From Paracoccaceae bacterium (GTDB lineage Bacteria > Pseudomonadota > Alphaproteobacteria > Rhodobacterales > Rhodobacteraceae), in NCBI GenBank assembly GCA_003605175.1, contig QWDA01000001.1:62001-126000 (forward strand): 64,000 nucleotides of DNA, in the 5' to 3' direction. Shown one piece after another: positions 7,405-15,466 of the stretch. The translations under genes were made by a program, and so were the position numbers. How positions within the stretch are numbered: position 1 is the stretch's first letter; each line of letters opens with the position of its first letter. Below the pieces are notes generated by a model. That model saw nothing but the letters and a program-made list of their open reading frames with translations. It did not search any database and was not told the origin of the DNA.

Positions 7405-9833
7405 TCCGCGGCCTCCAGGGTCAGATCTGCAAGGGGCAGGAAGCGGCGCGCCGCCTCCGGGCGCGCGCGTTCGGCCCAGGGATCCTTCTGGTAGACCGAC
7501 TGCGAAATGTCGAAACGCCCCACCAGCGCCGCACGCTCGGCCGGGTCGGAGAGCACCTCCTTCACCCAGTCCAGCCCCACCTTCGCGATCCACTTGTAGG
7601 GTCGGTCGAGATATTTCGCGTTCTCCCGGTAGAGCTGGACGAAGGCGACGGTCCATTCGATCGCCTCCTCCTCGGTGGCCACGTCGACCAGCCGCTCGGT
7701 CTCCTTCACGTCCATCCCGGCCGCGCCGCCGACACCCACCTGGTACCCGCTGTCCACGCAGACCACGCCCACGTCCTTGCAGGTCGCCTCCGCGCAGTTC
7801 CGCGGGCAGCCCGACACCGCCAGCTTCACCTTGTGCGGCGTCCACGAACCCCAGAGCCGCTTCTCCAGCTTGATCCCCAGCCCGGTCGAATCCTGCGTCC
7901 CGAACCGGCACCAGTCCGAGCCCACGCAGGTCTTCACCGTCCGGAGCCCCTTGGAATAGGCATGCCCCGAAACCATCCCCGCGCCGTTCAGATCCGCCCA
8001 GATCGCCGGCAGATCCTCCTTCTTCACGCCCAGAAGGTCGATCCGCTGCCCGCCGGTCACCTTCACCGTGGCACCGTATTTCTTTGCCGCCTCGGCGATG
8101 GCGATCAGCTCCTCGGGATTGGTCATCCCGCCCCACATCCGCGGCATCACCGAATAGGTGCCATCCTTCTGGATGTTCGCGTGATTGCGCTCGTTGACGA
8201 AGCGCGATTGCGGGTCGTCCTGATACTCCAGCGGCCAGTCCGCCAGGAGATAGAAGTTCACCGCCGGCCGGCACACATGGCAGCCGTTCGGCGTCTTCCA
8301 TCCCAGCTCCTGCCAGACCGCCGGCTGCGATTTCAGTTCCTGCGCCTTGATCAGCCGCCGCACGTCCTCATGGGTCAGATCGGTGCAGCCGCAAACCGGC
8401 TTCGCCGTCGGCAGCTCGAACGCGTCGCCCAACGTTACCGCCAGAACCTGCTCCACCAGCCCGGTGCAGGTGCCGCAGGAGCCGGACGCCTTGGTGACCG
8501 CACGCACATCGTCGAGCGAATGCGCACCCCCCTCGATCGCCTCGACGATCCGGCCCTTGCACACGCCGTTGCAGCCGCAGATCTCTGCGTCAGCCGGTAA
8601 GGCTGCAACGGCCGCCATAGGGTCCAGGGCGGCACCGCCCTGATAGGCAGGCCCGAAGATCAACGTCTCGCGCATCTCCGAGATGTCGGTCTGATCCTTG
8701 ATCAGCCCGTGGAACCAGCCGCCATCGGCGGTGTCGCCATACATCACCGCGCCGACCAGCTTCTCGCCTTCCAGCACCAGTCGCTTGTAGATGCCCCGGC
8801 CCGGGTCGCGATAGACGATGTCCTCGCGCCCGTCCTTTTCCGCGAAGTCTCCCGCCGAGAACAGGTCGCAGCCGGTGACCTTCAGCTTGGTCGCGGTCTC
8901 GCGCATCACGAAGGCGGAGGGCTCGCCCAGAAGCGTCGCCGCCGCGACCTTGGCCTGATCGTAGAGCGGCGCCACCAGGCCGAAGAGATTGCCGTCGAAC
9001 TCCACGCATTCGCCGACCGCGAGAATGTCGGGATCCGAGGTGACCATCTGCGCATCGACCACGATGGCACGGCCGGTCTCGAGCCCCGCATCGGTGGCGA
9101 GCCGCGCTTCCGGCCGGATCCCCACGGCCATCACCACCAGGTCGGCCTTGAGCCCGGTACTGTCCTCCAGAAGCACGCCCTCCACGCGCTCCTCGCCCAG
9201 GATCGCCGCCGTGGACGCCCGCGTGATCACCCGGATCCCGCGCTTCTCCAGATCGCGCTTCAGGAGATACCCGGCGGCCTCATCGAGCTGCCGCTCCATC
9301 AGGTGGCCCATCAGGTGCAGCACCGTCACGTCCATGCCGCGCAGCCGCAGCCCCGCCGCCGCTTCCAGCCCCAGGAGCCCGCCGCCGATCACTACCGCCT
9401 TCGCGTCGCGGGTGCCGGCGGCCTCGATCATCGCCTCGGTGTCGTCGAGATCGCGGTAGCTGACCACGCCGGGCAGGTCCTTGCCCTGCACCGGGATGAT
9501 GAACGGCGCCGAGCCCGTGGCGATCAGGAGCTTGTCAAAGGGCACCTCGCCGTTCTGCCCGATGACGACCTTGCGCGCGCGGTCGATGCCCACGACATGC
9601 TCGCCGAACCGGCAGGTGACCTTGTTGGCGGCATACCAGGCCTCGTCATGAGTGACGATTTCCTCGTAGCTCTTCTCGCCGGAGAGGACCGGCGACAGCA
9701 TGATCCGGTTGTAATTGCCCCGGTTCTCCGCGTTGAACAGCGTGACCTCGTATGCGTCCGGCGCGCTCTCGAACAGGTGCTCCAGCACCCGCCCCGAGGC
9801 CATGCCGGCACCGATGACGACGAGTTTTTTCAT
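7401..9833 (-). CDS. nirB: NAD(P)H nitrite reductase large subunit
   Basis: An 810-residue assimilatory nitrite reductase (nitrite to ammonium). The N-terminal FAD/NAD domain starts VVIGAGMASGRVLEHL (residues 4-19), with a second dinucleotide fold around VVIGGGLLGLEAA. BFD-like [2Fe-2S] cysteines follow (EICGCNGVCKG...CGTCTG, then PVCGCTDLTHED), and the C-terminal part carries the siroheme/[4Fe-4S] segment CVGSDWCRFG and SGCPRNCAEATC. The ATG has GAGGGG upstream. CysG in the same cluster supplies the siroheme. Confidence 0.97.
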   Translation of the reverse strand: MKKLVVIGAGMASGRVLEHLFESAPDAYEVTLFNAENRGNYNRIMLSPVLSGEKSYEEIVTHDEAWYAANKVTCRFGEHVVGIDRARKVVIGQNGEVPFDKLLIATGSAPFIIPVQGKDLPGVVSYRDLDDTEAMIEAAGTRDAKAVVIGGGLLGLEAAAGLRLRGMDVTVLHLMGHLMERQLDEAAGYLLKRDLEKRGIRVITRASTAAILGEERVEGVLLEDSTGLKADLVVMAVGIRPEARLATDAGLETGRAIVVDAQMVTSDPDILAVGECVEFDGNLFGLVAPLYDQAKVAAATLLGEPSAFVMRETATKLKVTGCDLFSAGDFAEKDGREDIVYRDPGRGIYKRLVLEGEKLVGAVMYGDTADGGWFHGLIKDQTDISEMRETLIFGPAYQGGAALDPMAAVAALPADAEICGCNGVCKGRIVEAIEGGAHSLDDVRAVTKASGSCGTCTGLVEQVLAVTLGDAFELPTAKPVCGCTDLTHEDVRRLIKAQELKSQPAVWQELGWKTPNGCHVCRPAVNFYLLADWPLEYQDDPQSRFVNERNHANIQKDGTYSVMPRMWGGMTNPEELIAIAEAAKKYGATVKVTGGQRIDLLGVKKEDLPAIWADLNGAGMVSGHAYSKGLRTVKTCVGSDWCRFGTQDSTGLGIKLEKRLWGSWTPHKVKLAVSGCPRNCAEATCKDVGVVCVDSGYQVGVGGAAGMDVKETERLVDVATEEEAIEWTVAFVQLYRENAKYLDRPYKWIAKVGLDWVKEVLSDPAERAALVGRFDISQSVYQKDPWAERARPEAARRFLPLADLTLEAAE

Positions 9834-9847
9834 TGGCTCGACCCCTC

Positions 9848-10780
9848 TCAGATGTACCAGGCGACCACATGGGCGAGCTCGCCGCCCCTGTGGATCGGGA
9901 AGGCCACGACCGAGTCGTAGCCGGCGGTGAGGCCCGGCGACCCGCTTTCGACGACCGGCACCCCGGTCCCGAGCACGCGCCCGATCACCCCCTGCCAGGC
10001 CGCGACCCGGCGGGTGTTGTCCTCGTCCCAGAGCTTGCCGTCACGGGCGCAGATCCCGTCGATCAGCACCGCCTCGTTCTCCTTGCCGACCTTCGCGTCG
10101 CGCGCGTCCCAGATCTCGAAGCGCCGCGCGATGGGCGTGCCCCGCGCCGACAGAAGCGTGAGAACATAGGTGCCTTTCAGCGGCGCCGGCACCGGCAGGC
10201 CGAGGCCCGTCGTCAGCCCGGCGCGCCCCGCGCTTTCCGAGCGGATGAAGCGGTAGCCCGAGCCCAGGTCGCGCATCAGCATCGGCGTTTCCGAGGCCCA
10301 GACGCCGCCTGGCAGGCCCTGTCCCCGCGGGAAATGGGTGTGCTGCGAGACCCATTCGAAATGCTTGGCGGCGCCGTAATAGCCGTCGTCCAGCATCAGG
10401 AGCCCGTCCTTTTCCTGCCAGACCTCGATGGCGCCCGTGCGGTTCGCGTCGTCGCCGCACAGGACGACGAGCACCGCTTTCAGCTTCGCCCCGGCAAAGA
10501 CCGGGATCGCCACCGCGCTGGTCAGCCCCGCCGCCGAGGCGGCCTCGGTGCGCTTGAAATACGAGCCCTCGAAGCCCTTCAGCACCACCGGGCGCGCCTC
10601 GTCCCAGGCCTTGCCCGGCAGGCCCTCGCCCTTGGCGAAGCTCTCGTGCCGCGAGCTCGCCTCGAAAGCGTCGAGCCCGCCATAGCAGCCGCCCGCCAGC
10701 ACCAGCCGGTCGCCTTCCGGCACCCAGACCTCGCTGACCTGAATGAATGGCCTCACATCGGCCCCCACTGCCTGATCCAT
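9848..10780 (-). CDS. Tandem GAF-domain protein of the nas cluster
   Basis: A 310-residue soluble protein made of two GAF-like halves. The first spans about residues 10-150 (FIQVSEVWVPEGDRLVLAGG, GLPGKAWDEARPVVLKGF, GLTSAVAIPVFAG). The second repeats the pattern from about 150 (GLPGGVWASETPMLMRDLG, GLTTGLGLPVPAP). A third, shorter repeat-like C-terminal section ends VVAFPIHRGGELAHVVAWYI. No output domain is present. It lies between nrtCD and nirB, with an ATGA overlap with nrtCD that sets the start. A sensor binding a small ligand (nitrate, nitrite or NO) is a plausible but unproven role. Confidence 0.85.
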   Translation of the reverse strand: MDQAVGADVRPFIQVSEVWVPEGDRLVLAGGCYGGLDAFEASSRHESFAKGEGLPGKAWDEARPVVLKGFEGSYFKRTEAASAAGLTSAVAIPVFAGAKLKAVLVVLCGDDANRTGAIEVWQEKDGLLMLDDGYYGAAKHFEWVSQHTHFPRGQGLPGGVWASETPMLMRDLGSGYRFIRSESAGRAGLTTGLGLPVPAPLKGTYVLTLLSARGTPIARRFEIWDARDAKVGKENEAVLIDGICARDGKLWDEDNTRRVAAWQGVIGRVLGTGVPVVESGSPGLTAGYDSVVAFPIHRGGELAHVVAWYI

Positions 10781-12483
10781 CACGCGGCCTCCCGCTTGTC
10801 GGTCTTGGCGGTGTCTTCGCCGTCTTCCGCCGCTGGCTTGGCATCGGCGCCGTGCTCGTATTCCTCGAGAAAGCCCAGCACCTGCTCGCGGTAGAGGTAG
10901 TAGTCGGGGTGTTCGAGCAGCGCCCGGCGCGTTCTCGGCCGCGGCAGGTCCACCTCCATCACCTTGCCGATGGTCGCGCGCGGCCCGTTGGTCATCATCA
11001 CCACGCGGTCCGCGAGCATGATCGCCTCGTCAACATCGTGGGTGACGCAGACCGCCGTGACCTTGGTGCGGCTCCAGACCTCCATCAGCACTTCCTGCAG
11101 TTCCCAGCGCGTCAGGCTGTCGAGCATCCCGAACGGCTCATCCAGCAGCAGAAGCTTCGGCGACAGCGCAAAGGCCCGCGCGATGCCGACCCGCTGCTTC
11201 ATGCCGTTCGAAAGCTCCGCCGCGCCCTTGTTCATGGAATCGGCCAGGCCCACGCGCTCGAGGTAGTATTCCACCACCTCCTGCCGCTCGGACTGGCTGG
11301 CCTTCGGATAGACCTTGTCCACCCCGATCGCCACGTTCTCCCGCGCGGTCAGCCAGGGGAACAGGTTCGGCGACTGGAACACCACCGCCCGCTCCGGATC
11401 CGCGCCCTGCACATGGCGGCCATCCAGCTTGATCGCCCCCTTGGAGATCTCGTTCAGCCCCGCCGCCATGGTCAGCACCGTCGACTTGCCGCAGCCCGAA
11501 TGGCCGATCAGCGAGATGAACTCGCCCTGGTTCACCTTCAGGTCGAAATCCTCCACCACCGTCAGCGGCCCCTTCGGCGTCGGGTAGATCTTGTGCAGCT
11601 GCGAGAAATCGAGGAATCGCTCCTCGATCATCCCTTCCCGCGCCTCTGCCACCGCCGCCGGCAGCCCGTGGATCGGCGTCACGTCCGGCAACAGCCGCGC
11701 CCCCTCGACCCGCGCCTCGATCCCCACATCCATCAGGTAATTCGTCACCTTCGCCCGCAGCGCCTTGAACGCCTCGTCGTGGTTCATCGCACTCCGGTCC
11801 CGCGGCCGGGGCAGGGCGACCGGGATCGCCTCGGCCAGGGTCCCGTCCGGATTGAGCGGAATGATCCGGTCGGCCAGGAGGATCGCCTCGTCCACATCGT
11901 TGGTGATCAGAACGCAGGTCTTCCGCTCCGCCTCCCAGATCCGCTCGATCTCGTCCGCCAGGTTCGCTCGCGTCAGCGCATCCAGCGCCGACAAGGGTTC
12001 ATCGAGCAAGAGAACTTCCGGGCTCATCGCCAGAGCCCGCGCCACGTTCACCCGCTGCCGCATCCCGCCCGACAGCTCCGCCGGGCGGCGCGTCCTGGCA
12101 TGGCTCAGCCCGACCATCGACACATAGTGATCCACCTTCGCCTGCCGCTCCGCCGCCGAAAGCCCGGGAAAGATCGTGTCGACCGCCAGCCGCACGTTCC
12201 CGTCCACCGTCAGCCAGGGCATCAGCGAGTAGTTCTGGAAGATCACCCCGCGTTCCGGCCCCGGCCCCTCGATCGGCTTGCCCTTGAGGGTCACGCTCCC
12301 GCGGGTCGGCGCCTCAAGCCCCGCCATCAGGTTGATCAGCGTCGTCTTGCCCGTGCCGGAGAATCCGAGCAGCACGAGGAACTCGCCTTCCCGGACCTCC
12401 AGGTTGATGTCCTTCAGCACATCGGTCCGATGCGTACCCTCGCCGAAGCTCTTGAAGACGTTCTTGAATTCCATAACAGCCAT
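10780..12483 (-). CDS. Fused dual ATP-binding protein of the nitrate ABC importer (NrtC-NrtD type)
   Basis: 567 residues with two complete ABC cassettes. Cassette 1 (about 4-245) has Walker A GFSGTGKTT, signature LSGGMRQR and Walker B LLLDEPLSALD, but the switch region reads LITNDVDEA, with Asn where His is normal. Cassette 2 (about 300-530) has Walker A GHSGCGKST, signature LSNGMKQR and an intact CVTHDVDEA. The two departures from consensus fall on the same composite ATP site. It energises uptake through NrtB with NrtA as the binding protein. The start ATG (MAVMEF) lies 5 bp after the nrtB stop, so translation is probably coupled. Confidence 0.93.
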   Translation of the reverse strand: MAVMEFKNVFKSFGEGTHRTDVLKDINLEVREGEFLVLLGFSGTGKTTLINLMAGLEAPTRGSVTLKGKPIEGPGPERGVIFQNYSLMPWLTVDGNVRLAVDTIFPGLSAAERQAKVDHYVSMVGLSHARTRRPAELSGGMRQRVNVARALAMSPEVLLLDEPLSALDALTRANLADEIERIWEAERKTCVLITNDVDEAILLADRIIPLNPDGTLAEAIPVALPRPRDRSAMNHDEAFKALRAKVTNYLMDVGIEARVEGARLLPDVTPIHGLPAAVAEAREGMIEERFLDFSQLHKIYPTPKGPLTVVEDFDLKVNQGEFISLIGHSGCGKSTVLTMAAGLNEISKGAIKLDGRHVQGADPERAVVFQSPNLFPWLTARENVAIGVDKVYPKASQSERQEVVEYYLERVGLADSMNKGAAELSNGMKQRVGIARAFALSPKLLLLDEPFGMLDSLTRWELQEVLMEVWSRTKVTAVCVTHDVDEAIMLADRVVMMTNGPRATIGKVMEVDLPRPRTRRALLEHPDYYLYREQVLGFLEEYEHGADAKPAAEDGEDTAKTDKREAA

Positions 12484-12488
12484 GGCGC

Positions 12489-13574
12489 TCACCGGTGGTT
12501 CGTGAAGGTGAAGAGCGACTGCAGCGCGTACATCACGCGGTCCAGCAGGAAGCCGATGATCCCGATGGTCAGGACGGCCACCATGATCTTGGCGAGCGAC
12601 GAGGAAGATCCGTTCTGGAACTCGTCCCAGACGAACTTTCCAAGGCCGGGGTTCTGCGCGAGCATCTCGGCGGCGATCAGCACCATCCAGCCCACGCCGA
12701 GGCTCAGGCGCAGCCCGGTGAAGATCAGGGGCAGGGCCGAGGGCAACACCAGCTTGGTGATCTTCGTCCAGGTGTTCATCTTCAGCACCTTCGAGACGTT
12801 CACGAGGTCCTTGTCGATCGACGCCACGCCGAGCGCGGTGTTGATCAGCGTCGGCCAGAGCGAGCACAGCGTCACGGTGATCGCCGAGATGATGAAGCTC
12901 TTCGGGAACAGCCCCTCGCCGGTGGAGGAGGCCAGCGCCGAAACCACCATCGTCACGATCGGCAGCCAGGCCAGCGGCGAGACCGGCTTGAAGATCTGGA
13001 TGAGCGGGTTCAGCGCGGCATTCGCGGTGGCCGAAAGCCCCGCCATGATGCCGAGCGGCACCGCCACCAGCGTCGCGATCAGGAAGCCGAAGAACACGGT
13101 CTGGATCGAGGTCCAGATCTGGTCGTAATAGGAAGGCGCGCCGGTATAGGCCACGTCCTTCACCTGATCCGCCTTGCCGGCCTCGATCAGCTTCTGGTTC
13201 CGCTTCTCGACCATCTCCTCGAACTTGGCCTTCTTCGCGGCCTTGGCGGCGGCATCGGCGTGCAGCGTCACCGCTTCCTGCCAGACCTGCGCCGGCCCGG
13301 GCACCGCGCCGAGCGAGGTCTGCACCGTGGGCGCCAGGACCGCCCAGAGCGCAAGGAAGCCCGCGATGGCCAGGAGCGGTATGCCGAGAAGCCGCCAGAT
13401 CTCCCTGACCTGTGCCTTCGGGTTGTCGCCGGCGGCGGCCTTGAGGAGCGGCGTCACCCAGGCGAGGCCCAGCACGCCGAACCAGCGGTCGGCCGCGTTG
13501 ATGCGGGTAAAGAGCCGCTCGCGCCGCGCCTCGCGGTCCGCTTTCTGAAGGTCCGAAGGGTCGATCGCAGTCAT
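12489..13574 (-). CDS. nrtB: Nitrate ABC transporter permease
   Basis: A 361-residue inner-membrane permease of the nitrate/cyanate/taurine family. After a cytoplasmic N-terminus and one helix (LLAIAGFLALWAVLAP), a charged stretch precedes the permease core, where PLGIMAGLS, SPLAWLPIVTMVV and the EAA-like loop around ASIDKDLVNVSKVL are visible. GAGGAG lies eight bases before the ATG. It is separated from nrtA by a 196-bp intercistronic region containing an 11-bp tandem repeat and a strong stem-loop. Confidence 0.93.
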   Translation of the reverse strand: MTAIDPSDLQKADREARRERLFTRINAADRWFGVLGLAWVTPLLKAAAGDNPKAQVREIWRLLGIPLLAIAGFLALWAVLAPTVQTSLGAVPGPAQVWQEAVTLHADAAAKAAKKAKFEEMVEKRNQKLIEAGKADQVKDVAYTGAPSYYDQIWTSIQTVFFGFLIATLVAVPLGIMAGLSATANAALNPLIQIFKPVSPLAWLPIVTMVVSALASSTGEGLFPKSFIISAITVTLCSLWPTLINTALGVASIDKDLVNVSKVLKMNTWTKITKLVLPSALPLIFTGLRLSLGVGWMVLIAAEMLAQNPGLGKFVWDEFQNGSSSSLAKIMVAVLTIGIIGFLLDRVMYALQSLFTFTNHR

Positions 13575-13667
13575 CTTTGGGTCTCCTCGGCGTGGTTCTT
13601 GCCGCATTGCGGCATCACGCTGGGTTTTGCCTGTTTTTTGTGCAGCGGCCGGATCGGAGGCCGGCCG

Positions 13668-13703
13668 GTGTACAGGTTGTGTACGGGTTGTGTACAGGTT
13701 GTG
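13668..13703. repeat. 11-bp tandem repeat, locus 1 (nrtB upstream)
   Basis: Three consecutive 11-bp units GTGTACAGGTT, GTGTACGGGTT, GTGTACAGGTT followed by GTG. It lies 94 bp upstream of the nrtB start. Near-identical triplets occur at 20607-20642 and 57877-57912 in opposite orientation on this strand; in all three cases a minus-strand gene begins 70-115 bp away. The period of 11 bp is close to one helical turn. Function unknown. Confidence 0.85.
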
Positions 13704-13712
13704 CGGGCGGTC

Positions 13713-13764
13713 GCGCCGCCCTCCGGATCACGCTGCAACTGCGAGAGAAACCGGAGGGCGGCGC
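13713..13764 (-). promoter_or_regulatory. Intercistronic stem-loop between nrtA and nrtB
   Basis: Perfect 14-bp inverted repeat, GCGCCGCCCTCCGG at 13713-13726 and its complement at 13751-13764, with a 24-nt loop. It begins right after the nrtA stop. On the minus strand there is no U-tract after it, so it is more likely an mRNA-stabilising processing barrier, which would let the binding protein NrtA be made in excess over NrtB, than a full terminator. That role is inference. Confidence 0.7.
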
Positions 13765-13770
13765 CCGTTT

Positions 13771-15138
13771 TCACCCCTGAACCTCGTTGCCGACGACCAC
13801 CTGTTCGCCCTTCAGCCCGATCGGCAGGCTGTCGAGATAGGCGTTCGGCTGATGCCCGTCATAGGGGATGCCGTCGATGATGTCGGCGGCCGGGGTCGGC
13901 GCCTTGTAGCCATCCGAGTCCCAGGGGAAATCCGCCGCGTCGGCGAGCCCCTCGTCCACCAGCATCCGCGCGGCTTCGAGATAGATGTCCGGCCGGTAGA
14001 CCGACTTCGCGACCTCGTCATACCAGCTGTCGGGTTTGGCTTCCGAGATCTGGCCCCAGCGGCGCATCTGGGTCAGGTACCAGACCGCGTCGGAATAGTA
14101 GGGATAGGTCGCGTTGTAGCGGAAGAACACATTGAAATCAGGAACTTCGCGCTTGTCGCCCTTCTCGTACTCGAAGGTGCCGGTCATCGAATTGGCGATC
14201 ACCTCGGCATCGGCGCCCACATATTCGGGCTTGGAGAGGATCTCGACAGCTTCCATGCGGTTGGCGTTGTCGTTCTCGTCGAGCCAGATCGCCGCGCGGA
14301 TCAGGGCCTTCACGACCGCCTTCGTGGTGTTCGGATACTTCTCGGCGAAATCCGCCGTGATTCCAAAGACTTTCTCCGGGTTGTTCTTCCAGAGCTCGTA
14401 GTCGGTGATGACCGGAACCCCGATCCCCTTGAACACCGCCTGCTGGTTCCAGGGCTCGCCCACGCAATAGCCGTAGATCGTGCCGGCTTCGAGCGTCGCG
14501 GGCATCTGCGGCGGCGGCGTGACCGAGAGGAGCACGTCGGCACCGATCTGTCCGCCAATATTTTCAGGGCTGTAGTAGCCGGGGTTCAACCCGCCGGCGG
14601 CGAGCCAGTAGCGCAATTCGTAATTGTGGGTCGAGACCGGGAAGACCATGCCCATGTTGAAGGGCTTGCCCTCGGATTTGTACTTCTCCACCACCGGCGC
14701 CAGCGCCGCGGCCGAGATCGGGTGCACCGGCTTGCCTTCCGCATCGACCGGGATATTCGGCTTCATCTCCTCCCAGACCGCGTTGGAAACGGTGATGCCG
14801 TTGCCGTTCAGATCCATGGAAAACGGTGTGATTATATGGGCTTCCGTGCCGAAGCCGATGGTTGCGGCGAGTGGCTGGCCGGCCAGCATATGGGCGCCGT
14901 CGAGCTGACCGCCGATCACGCCGTCGAGCAGGACCTTCCAGTTCGCCTGGGCTTCCAGCGTGACGAACAGGCCCTCGTCGAGGAAGTAGCCCTGCTCGTA
15001 GGCCACTGCGAGCGGCGCCATGTCGGTGAGCTTGATGAAGCCGAAGGTGAGCTCGTCCTTTTCGAGGTCGAGCATTTCGGCGGAGGCGGCGGTCGCGAGG
15101 AGGGCACTCAGCGCCGCACCGGTAAGAAGTCTCGTCAT
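13771..15138 (-). CDS. nrtA: Nitrate/cyanate-type ABC substrate-binding protein
   Basis: A 455-residue periplasmic binding protein of the CmpA/NrtA family. A Sec signal peptide occupies residues 1-20 (cleavage after ATAASA). The mature protein has [20 protein letters not shown] near the start, [12 protein letters not shown] and [14 protein letters not shown], the segments that form the anion pocket in the family. It shares these with the cytoplasmic sensor NasS encoded upstream. AAGGGA lies seven bases before the ATG. Expression is probably set by the ANTAR leader and sigma-54 promoter just upstream. Confidence 0.95.
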   Translation of the reverse strand: MTRLLTGAALSALLATAASAEMLDLEKDELTFGFIKLTDMAPLAVAYEQGYFLDEGLFVTLEAQANWKVLLDGVIGGQLDGAHMLAGQPLAATIGFGTEAHIITPFSMDLNGNGITVSNAVWEEMKPNIPVDAEGKPVHPISAAALAPVVEKYKSEGKPFNMGMVFPVSTHNYELRYWLAAGGLNPGYYSPENIGGQIGADVLLSVTPPPQMPATLEAGTIYGYCVGEPWNQQAVFKGIGVPVITDYELWKNNPEKVFGITADFAEKYPNTTKAVVKALIRAAIWLDENDNANRMEAVEILSKPEYVGADAEVIANSMTGTFEYEKGDKREVPDFNVFFRYNATYPYYSDAVWYLTQMRRWGQISEAKPDSWYDEVAKSVYRPDIYLEAARMLVDEGLADAADFPWDSDGYKAPTPAADIIDGIPYDGHQPNAYLDSLPIGLKGEQVVVGNEVQG

Positions 15139-15180
15139 CGGGTTGTCCCTTGGTCGATCCCGCCGGTGGAGACGGGGAGA

Positions 15181-15238
15181 AAAACAAAAAGCCGCCAGAC
15201 CTGCCTCGCGACGCTTGCGCGAGGGGTCGAGCGGCTTT
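15181..15238 (-). terminator. Intrinsic terminator in the nrtA leader
   Basis: On the minus strand AAAGCCGC (15238-15231) pairs with GCGGCTTT (15195-15188), followed by a U-rich run (TTTTTGTTTT). A second perfect 7-bp hairpin, CCTCGCG/CGCGAGG at 15204-15224, lies inside. The 5' arm overlaps the loop of the P2 ANTAR hairpin, so formation of P2 and of the terminator are mutually exclusive. Confidence 0.85.
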
Positions 15239-15289
15239 GCTCGGATCGCCCTGTCTTCGGGTGATGTGGTGGAGAGCCCCGTTGCTCTC
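15228..15289 (-). promoter_or_regulatory. ANTAR-binding two-hairpin leader (NasT target)
   Basis: Minus strand, 5' to 3': P1 is GAGAGC-AACGGG-GCTCTC (15289-15272) and P2 is CGAGC-AAAGCC-GCTCG (15243-15228), separated by 28 nt. Both have six-base loops with A at position 1 and G at position 4, the known ANTAR recognition pattern. P2 overlaps the terminator's 5' arm, the standard antitermination arrangement. The nasT gene, encoding an ANTAR protein, lies 1.4 kb upstream. Predicted effect: NasT freed from NasS by nitrate allows read-through into nrtA and the downstream genes. Confidence 0.88.
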
Positions 15290-15365
15290 TCGACCTCATC
15301 GATTCACGGAATCGGAAGGCGGTTCAAGGGGCCAGTCGCGCCGGCCCGCAATTTTTCCGCACCGC

Positions 15366-15381
15366 GGCATTTCTCGTGCCA
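15366..15381 (-). promoter_or_regulatory. Sigma-54 (-24/-12) promoter of the nrtA operon
   Basis: On the minus strand TGGCACG, four bases (AGAA), then ATGCC: the -24 GG and -12 GC are separated by exactly 10 nt, as sigma-54 requires, and the -24 box is a full match to TGGCACG. Transcription would start near 15355, about 65 nt before hairpin P1. It sits about 85 bp beyond the nasS stop. NtrC activation is expected from knowledge of nas operons; no clear NtrC site was confirmed. Confidence 0.7.
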
Positions 15382-15466
15382 CACCTGCCGAATATTCCGT
15401 CACCTGCCCGCCGAACGCCTCAAAACCTGCCCACCATTTAAGCACCCCCGAATCCCCGACTCGCGG

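Noticed and set aside
13668-13703. 11-bp tandem repeats as a CRISPR array
   Set aside because: No spacers between units, unit is far too short, and no cas genes are present.
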